Origin: CAYOVG01 sp964407285
Lineage (GTDB): Bacteria > Desulfobacterota > Syntrophobacteria > Syntrophobacterales > Syntrophobacteraceae
NCBI GenBank assembly: GCA_964407285.1
Contig: CAYOVG010000247.1
Coordinates: 1-10,983, forward strand
Length of the DNA: 10,983 nucleotides
Direction: 5' to 3'
Part shown: piece after piece, positions 7,595-10,983 of the stretch
How positions within the stretch are numbered: the stretch's first letter is position 1
Layout: every line of letters starts with the position of its first letter
Notes under the pieces: generated by a model
What the model saw: the letters and a program-made list of their open reading frames with translations, nothing else
Told to the model about the DNA's origin: nothing
The model's database searches: none
Position numbers and translations under genes: made by a program

Positions 7595-7615
7595 ACGTTC
7601 GATCCCGAATGAACG
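7585..7615. repeat. Dyad and 10-bp direct repeat at the convergent gene ends
   Basis: GATCGAA (7585-7591) and TTCGATC (7598-7604) form a 7-bp dyad whose 6-nt loop contains the ATPase stop codon. CGAATGAACG also occurs twice, at 7588-7597 and 7606-7615, 18 bp apart. The site lies between convergent genes, where a shared terminator could be expected, but neither strand has a T-run. Terminator function is therefore doubtful. Confidence 0.3.
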
Positions 7616-7649
7616 CGCGAGACAAGCAACATCCTGCAAAGCCCGTCGG

Positions 7650-8282
7650 TTACCCGTTTGGAGGATGGAAACACGGACAGACGACTTGAGTTCCAAGCCT
7701 GGACAGAGCCCGGTTGATACGCGACCAGAATTCCTCGACGCGGTCCGGCGTCAAGGACTCGCATTTGTACACGGATACCATCTGAAACCGGCATTTTGGG
7801 GCGCAGGTCTTGATGAGAGCGGTCTTTACGACTCTCCTGACGGGTTGCATCATGACGAACCGATCCACCCACCAGGGCGCCCCTAAGGAAGTGACCACCA
7901 CCATCTCGCGAAGATTGTTCAGCCTCGGCTCGATAGGACCGTAACCGACGGAATGGTCGTAAGCCACTCCGGGACCCCATACTCGATCGAACCAGCCCTT
8001 GAGAATGGCCGGGAAGCTGAACCACCAGGTGGGGAAAACCAGCACAATCGCCTCGGCGGACAACAGCCGCTCGACTTGAGTCGCCACGGCGCCGGTTGTG
8101 TAAGGACCGCTATAGTAACTCGCTCTCTCCATCGGAGTCATAGCGGGAGAGAACTCCTCTGCGTAAAGATCCTCGACAGTCACTTCATGCCCTGCGCGCA
8201 GAAGCGTCTCGACCGCACGACGAGCCATTGCGGAACAGAGGCTGTCTGAAAGCGGATGTGCCGTCACAACTAAACAGCGCAT
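7650..8282 (-). CDS. Flavodoxin-fold NAD(P)H:quinone oxidoreductase family protein
   Basis: A 210-residue protein of the Flavodoxin_2 family (relatives include NQO1, MdaB and KefF), expected to use FMN or FAD to reduce quinones or similar acceptors in the cytosol. It begins MRCLVVTAHPLSDSL (strand 1 and phosphate-binding loop), then VEDLYAEEFSP, then the hallmark FPTWWFSFPAILKGWFDRVWGPGVAY, then LREMVVVTSLGAPWW. ATG 8282 has GGAGG upstream at about 10-nt spacing; the 25 codons before it in the same frame lack family similarity. The last dozen residues (VCPCFHPPNG) look unlike the family and overlap a TCCGTGTT-type repeat. The gene lies 238 nt downstream of the DUF2284 gene on the same strand and converges with the ATPase gene. 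The exact substrate is unknown. Confidence 0.92.
   Translation of the reverse strand: MRCLVVTAHPLSDSLCSAMARRAVETLLRAGHEVTVEDLYAEEFSPAMTPMERASYYSGPYTTGAVATQVERLLSAEAIVLVFPTWWFSFPAILKGWFDRVWGPGVAYDHSVGYGPIEPRLNNLREMVVVTSLGAPWWVDRFVMMQPVRRVVKTALIKTCAPKCRFQMVSVYKCESLTPDRVEEFWSRINRALSRLGTQVVCPCFHPPNG
7661..7684 (-). repeat. Short TCCGTGTT-type repeat inside the 3' end of the flavodoxin gene
   Basis: Read on the minus strand this block contains GTCCGTGTTTCCATCC, closely like the unit at 5721-5748 on the plus strand. The two blocks lie in opposite orientation on either side of the AAA-ATPase gene. This copy encodes most of the flavodoxin protein's unusual C-terminal tail. Confidence 0.4.
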
Positions 8283-8520
8283 TGTACGCCATCCTCCGGA
8301 AATTTGCGAAAGGGGGTTTTCTTCAAGACCATACGAAAATCGGGCATCTCTTTTCAATGTGCTGTTTCAAAGCAATGAGCCGGGCTCTTCCAGCCGCGGC
8401 GAACAGCGTGAACGGCGGACCGGCAGGATAGCAGGCTTTTCATTTGCTTCCTTGCGCATGATAATAGATTGGAGCCGCTCTCGCAATCATTCTTCGTAAC
8501 TCCCCGGGGCGCCGGTAAAC

Positions 8521-9129
8521 TCAGCCGATCAGGACCAGTCCACAAACAGATCCCATCCGCGCGTCGCCCGATTCCTTTCCCTCTTCCGAGGCGGCCCGGT
8601 TGAAAGCCCATCCGGCAACTTCCATCAACCTGGAAACGTTAATTCCGAAGCCGGACATGGAGGGGCGGGCATGCTCGGGGCTCCGGCACTCACCTCCTTC
8701 GCTCAGCACACGGCAGCCCGGATAATCCCGGCAGAAGATGCGTTTGCAGGAACCACCGGCAAACGCCCTCGATTTAGGGTACCCCGCTCGAACGGCAGCC
8801 TGTTCGATGTCGGCGGCGACATGGTGAAGCAGTTCGAATATCTCCCGGCGCTCGTTCGAGAAAAGGACTTCCGAGGGGACCTCGATCTTGAAGACCAACG
8901 CATGTTCGAAGTCTTTCAGCAGTTTGCGAAATCCGGCGGGTCCCGAAACATGAGGCGGGCAACTGGGCGACTGCCCATAGTTTTCGCATTGCGGATCCTT
9001 GCATAGATTCGCCAAACCATCCTCAACCCGGATATCGGTTGCGCGAATCACCCCGGCCTTACTCGCGCCAAGCCGGCACGCAAGCTCAACCAGGTCCGAA
9101 AGCCTCTCTCCGTCCGTTTCTTTCTTCAT
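8521..9129 (-). CDS. DUF2284 cysteine-rich, predicted metal-binding protein
   Basis: A 202-residue protein matching the DUF2284 pattern. An N-terminal half carries LCKDPQCENYGQSPSCPPH (Cys43, Cys48, Cys57), and a C-terminal cluster carries GGSCKRIFCRDYPGCR...C (Cys128, Cys133, Cys139, Cys148). The spacing suggests an Fe-S or other metal centre; the NYGxSxSCPP signature is the family hallmark. The biochemical role is not known; members are common in strict anaerobes. No signal peptide or membrane segment is visible. ATG 9129 follows GGGGACGG, a modest ribosome-binding site. The gene is divergent from rsgA across a 1-kb gap. Its same-strand neighbour downstream is a flavodoxin-fold oxidoreductase, so a shared redox task is possible but only inferred. 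Confidence 0.88.
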   Translation of the reverse strand: MKKETDGERLSDLVELACRLGASKAGVIRATDIRVEDGLANLCKDPQCENYGQSPSCPPHVSGPAGFRKLLKDFEHALVFKIEVPSEVLFSNERREIFELLHHVAADIEQAAVRAGYPKSRAFAGGSCKRIFCRDYPGCRVLSEGGECRSPEHARPSMSGFGINVSRLMEVAGWAFNRAASEEGKESGDARMGSVCGLVLIG

Positions 9130-9235
9130 GGTCCGTCCCCTGTCGGAGGGGAACGCAAGCTCCCCCGGTTCCCGCTCATTTCCCAGCAGTAATGGAAATG
9201 CGATGAACTACCGCCGCATTGCGCGGGCGGGATCT

Positions 9236-9264
9236 ATTCTGAGTCATTCTCCAATATACTTCAA
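9236..9264 (-). promoter_or_regulatory. Putative promoter for the DUF2284 gene
   Basis: On the minus strand TTGAAG (9264-9259) and CAGAAT (9241-9236) are separated by 17 nt, each matching the sigma70 consensus at four of six positions. It lies about 107 nt before the DUF2284 start. The evidence is by eye and weak. Confidence 0.25.
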
Positions 9265-9368
9265 GTGGTTTCGGCGCCCGTTTCCGCAACCCGGGGAGAT
9301 GCTCGAGAAGGAAGAGGGAAACGGCTGAAGCAAAGTCCCCTGCCGCTCGCAATCGACTCCCCTCTGCT

Positions 9369-9411
9369 CTGCCCTCTTCGGCAGGCCGGACACAGCAGCA
9401 GGTGTCGTCCG
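9369..9411. repeat. Two adjacent short hairpins
   Basis: CTGCC-CTCTTC-GGCAG (9369-9384) is followed two bases later by CGGACACA/TGT-C-GTCCG (9387-9411, one bulged base, 8-nt loop). No T-run follows on either strand. They are separate from both flanking genes. Confidence 0.4.
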
Positions 9412-9465
9412 TGGGCCCCCCGTGGGCTCAGAGCGCATGAACATCGGACCCGGGTCGCTTTGTCC

Positions 9466-9494
9466 TTGACAATCATAAAGCAGGGCTTTAATCT
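9466..9494 (+). promoter_or_regulatory. Putative sigma70-type promoter upstream of a short frame
   Basis: A perfect -35 box TTGACA (9466-9471) is followed by a poor TAATCT at 17-nt spacing (9489-9494) or a better TTTAAT at 15-nt spacing (9487-9492). It would transcribe toward the short frame at 9542 and eventually rsgA. The -35 is convincing; the -10 is not certain. Confidence 0.4.
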
Positions 9495-9541
9495 TCATCA
9501 ACCGTAAGACAACCATGAGACAGGAACATAAGGAGATTTTT

Positions 9542-9607
9542 ATGGCCACCACACGTATGGAGCTTGTGATCACCGCTGCCGGCGAAGGATATTCGCACGA
9601 CGGCTGA
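9542..9607 (+). CDS. Possible 21-codon small ORF or 5' remnant of a lost gene
   Basis: ATG at 9542 follows TAAGGAG (9529-9535) at the ideal 6-nt spacing, one of the strongest ribosome-binding sites in the window, and about 50-75 nt after a TTGACA promoter. The frame encodes a 21-residue peptide beginning MATTRMELVI and ending in TGA at 9605-9607. No family is recognised, and switching frame does not recover a longer plausible protein. It may be a leader peptide, a true small protein, or the intact start of a gene whose body was deleted. Confidence 0.3.
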   Translation: MATTRMELVITAAGEGYSHDG

Positions 9608-10020
9608 TCGCCGATGCTTCCGTAGCGTGAAGAGCACGTTTTTCATCCAGCCCGCAAGGACGGCAGGGGTACATCCGCTTTCACCGGACAGTGGATTGCG
9701 CACGGGTTTGCCTTTCTTTCCCTGATCCGCCCCTGTGCTTTTTCCCTGCGCCTCCGCGGGTGAAATGCGGTTGCTTCCGGATAGGGAAATGAGCTTTCCT
9801 TTGTTCGCTTCGGTCCGGTTCAATCCGGTTCGAGGCATTCCTTATCCGCTCCTCGATGCTTCGGCCTCCGCCACCGAGTGGCGGGACTTCTCTCCCGAAC
9901 CCCTCCACCAGGGCAACGCCTTCGCCGGTCCGGCAGACAATCCGTCCAGTAGTCCAGTTTACGTGAAGCCGGGCAGACTCCCCTCCCCCGACAAGTAAGG
10001 AGTAGTCCCTCGCGGGCGCT

Positions 10021-10053
10021 CCGGTCGCAGACCCGTTGCGACGTTGCGACCGG
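10021..10053. repeat. Stem-loop CCGGTCGC/GCGACCGG upstream of rsgA
   Basis: An 8-bp perfect dyad CCGGTCGC (10021-10028) and GCGACCGG (10046-10053) encloses a 17-nt loop; the stem can extend past one bulge (GCT/AGC). The region also holds a tandem GTTGCGAC pair (10035-10042, 10043-10050). It lies about 125 nt before rsgA. It could be an operator or an mRNA leader hairpin; no T-run follows. Confidence 0.5.
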
Positions 10054-10072
10054 AAGCATGGTCCCGGAGTAT

Positions 10073-10089
10073 CGATGCATGCTGCATCG
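10073..10089. repeat. 17-nt palindrome CGATGCA-TGC-TGCATCG upstream of rsgA
   Basis: Perfect 7-bp arms (10073-10079 and 10083-10089) flank a 3-nt centre. It sits 20 bp after the 10021-10053 dyad and about 90 bp before the rsgA start. The size and symmetry would suit a dimeric regulator; that role is inferred. Confidence 0.4.
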
Positions 10090-10178
10090 CCGCCAATCCA
10101 TGCCGCGAGGAAAAAGGTCCCGCTCCGAAGGGAAACAAGGCTTTTGGGGAGCCCCGAGCGATGGAGGAATCGATTTGC

Positions 10179-10983
10179 ATGCGGAAGGAAAAAGAAGCAA
10201 TGGAGTGGAACGACACCACGCTCGAAGATATGGGATGGAACGAATTTTTCGCGGAGAACCTCGAAAAGTCGGTCAACAGGGCTCACAGACCCGCCAGGGT
10301 GACCGGAGTGAGGAGGAGCGTTTTTATCGTATTCGATGGCGATGACGAATACCAGGCGACCGTCTCGGGACGTCTCCTTCATGAGTCCGGCCCCGGGGCG
10401 CTCTTTCCCGCCGCCGGGGACTGGGTGACAGTCAGGGAGAACGTCATAACCGGAGTGCTGCCGCGCGGAAACGCCTTGTCGCGCGGCGCTTCGGGGAACC
10501 GGGGGAAGCTCGAGACCCTGCCCGTGGAGGAGCAGGTGATCGCAGCCAATATAGACACCGTGTTCATCGTAAGCGGGCTCGACCGGGACTACAATATCCG
10601 GCGTATCGAAAGATACCTGACGCTTGTTTACAACAGCGGATGCTCGCCGGTTATTCTTCTCAACAAGGCCGATCTCCACCCGGACGTGGAAGGGTTCGTG
10701 GAAGAAGTGGAGTCGGCGGCCGTCGGCGTGCCCGTCCATCTCCTCTCGGCAAGAGACTCGGTCGGACTCGAAGCCGTGGAAACGTACCTGGCGCCCGGAA
10801 AAACCGTCGCCCTGGTCGGGTCTTCCGGTGTGGGAAAGTCGACGCTTGTGAACCGCATGGCGGGAGACGCCGGGCAGGCCACGAGGCAGGTGAGCGGAAG
10901 TCACGGTAAGGGTGTTCACACCACCACATCCAGGGACCTCATCAGGCTTCCGGGAGGCGGGATGATCATAGACAACCCCGGCA
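10179..10983 (+). CDS. rsgA: Ribosome small subunit-dependent GTPase A (partial, runs off right edge)
   Basis: 268 codons of a circularly permuted GTPase that assists late 30S subunit maturation. The N-terminus has LEDMGWNEFF and an OB-fold-like part (PARVTGVRRS, FPAAGDWVTV). The G domain then appears in permuted order: G4 NKAD, G5 LLSARDS, G1 GSSGVGKST, the G2 switch KGVHTTT and G3 DNPG at the very end. The usual G3 is DTPG, so Asn replaces Thr. The C-terminal zinc-binding part lies beyond the window. In-frame ATGs are at 10161, 10179 and 10200. GGAGGA (10163-10168) lies 10 nt before 10179, and AGGA (10186-10189) 10 nt before 10200; both starts are possible. The frame remains open upstream, so the start is not fixed by a stop. 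Confidence 0.93.
   Translation, partial: MRKEKEAMEWNDTTLEDMGWNEFFAENLEKSVNRAHRPARVTGVRRSVFIVFDGDDEYQATVSGRLLHESGPGALFPAAGDWVTVRENVITGVLPRGNALSRGASGNRGKLETLPVEEQVIAANIDTVFIVSGLDRDYNIRRIERYLTLVYNSGCSPVILLNKADLHPDVEGFVEEVESAAVGVPVHLLSARDSVGLEAVETYLAPGKTVALVGSSGVGKSTLVNRMAGDAGQATRQVSGSHGKGVHTTTSRDLIRLPGGGMIIDNPG

Larger units (their letters stand above)
9130..10178. other. 1-kb gap without a recognisable gene
   Basis: The gap lies between the divergent DUF2284 and rsgA genes. Frames here (for example 9488-9838 minus and 9735-9998 plus) have no family resemblance. Structure is present: a dyad CCGTTTCC/GGAAACGG (9278-9285, 9317-9324); hairpins at 9369-9384 and 9387-9411; a direct repeat CGTGGGC (9410-9416, 9421-9427); a TTGACA-type promoter (9466); a strong ribosome-binding site with a short frame (9530-9607); and dyads at 10021-10053 and 10073-10089. 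It may be a decayed gene, a non-coding RNA locus or a long regulatory region. Confidence 0.5.

Noticed and set aside
9660..9710. Minus-strand TCCGGTGAAAGCGGATGTAC, resembling part of a group II intron domain V or a cobalamin-riboswitch segment
   Set aside because: The flanking bases cannot form the lower domain V helix, no reverse transcriptase is nearby, and the B12-box partners are missing.
9488..9838. 116-codon minus-strand frame with GAGGAG about 10 nt upstream
   Set aside because: No recognisable domain, mixed third-position composition, and it overlaps the opposite-strand start signals at 9530-9607. Kept only as a weak possibility.
9681..10919. 412-codon minus-strand frame
   Set aside because: It is antisense to rsgA, whose GTPase motifs are unmistakable, and its translation is low-complexity Arg/Gly/His-rich without motifs.

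Overview
The window is a moderately GC-rich bacterial chromosome segment. It encodes a Pfk-2-type phosphofructokinase, a membrane histidine kinase, an AAA-ATPase-like/PD-(D/E)XK protein, a DUF2284 cysteine-rich protein, a small flavodoxin-fold oxidoreductase and RsgA. Together with degenerate heptanucleotide arrays between genes, this fits an anaerobic, Syntrophobacter/Desulfobacterota-like genome. That assignment is inference from gene families and repeat style; no rRNA or other marker is present.

Layout. 1-583 (minus): 5' end of a large protein that runs off the left edge. Its N-terminus looks like the nuclease-type effector domain found on STAND/NACHT-class defence ATPases. 584-934: non-coding, with a plausible promoter for that gene. 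935-1582 (minus): class I SAM methyltransferase. 1623-2259: repeat-rich spacer with a pair of 33-bp direct repeats and three clusters of the heptamer YAACYCG, ending at the ribosome-binding site of the next gene. 2260-3198 (plus): pfkB. 3431-5701 (plus): orphan sensor histidine kinase (dCache-HAMP-PAS-HisKA-HATPase). 5873-7594 (plus): AAA-ATPase-like protein with a C-terminal PD-(D/E)XK domain, bracketed by short inverted TCCGTGTT-type repeats. 7650-8282 (minus): flavodoxin-fold NAD(P)H-quinone oxidoreductase family. 8521-9129 (minus): DUF2284 Cys-rich protein. 9130-10178: a 1-kb stretch without a recognisable gene, holding several dyads and one strong orphan translation start. 10179-10983 (plus): rsgA, running off the right edge.

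The genes do not form one operon or pathway. The two minus-strand redox-type genes (DUF2284, then flavodoxin) could be co-transcribed despite a 238-nt gap. pfkB and rsgA are housekeeping. The accessory content is the left-edge nuclease/STAND-like gene, the AAA-ATPase/PD-(D/E)XK gene and the repeat-filled spacers, which look like sites of insertion and decay. I saw no CRISPR array, tRNA, rRNA, insertion sequence or transposase. I did not find a convincing complete new system; the best leads are the truncated left-edge gene, the repeat-bracketed ATPase and the 9.1-10.2 kb gap.
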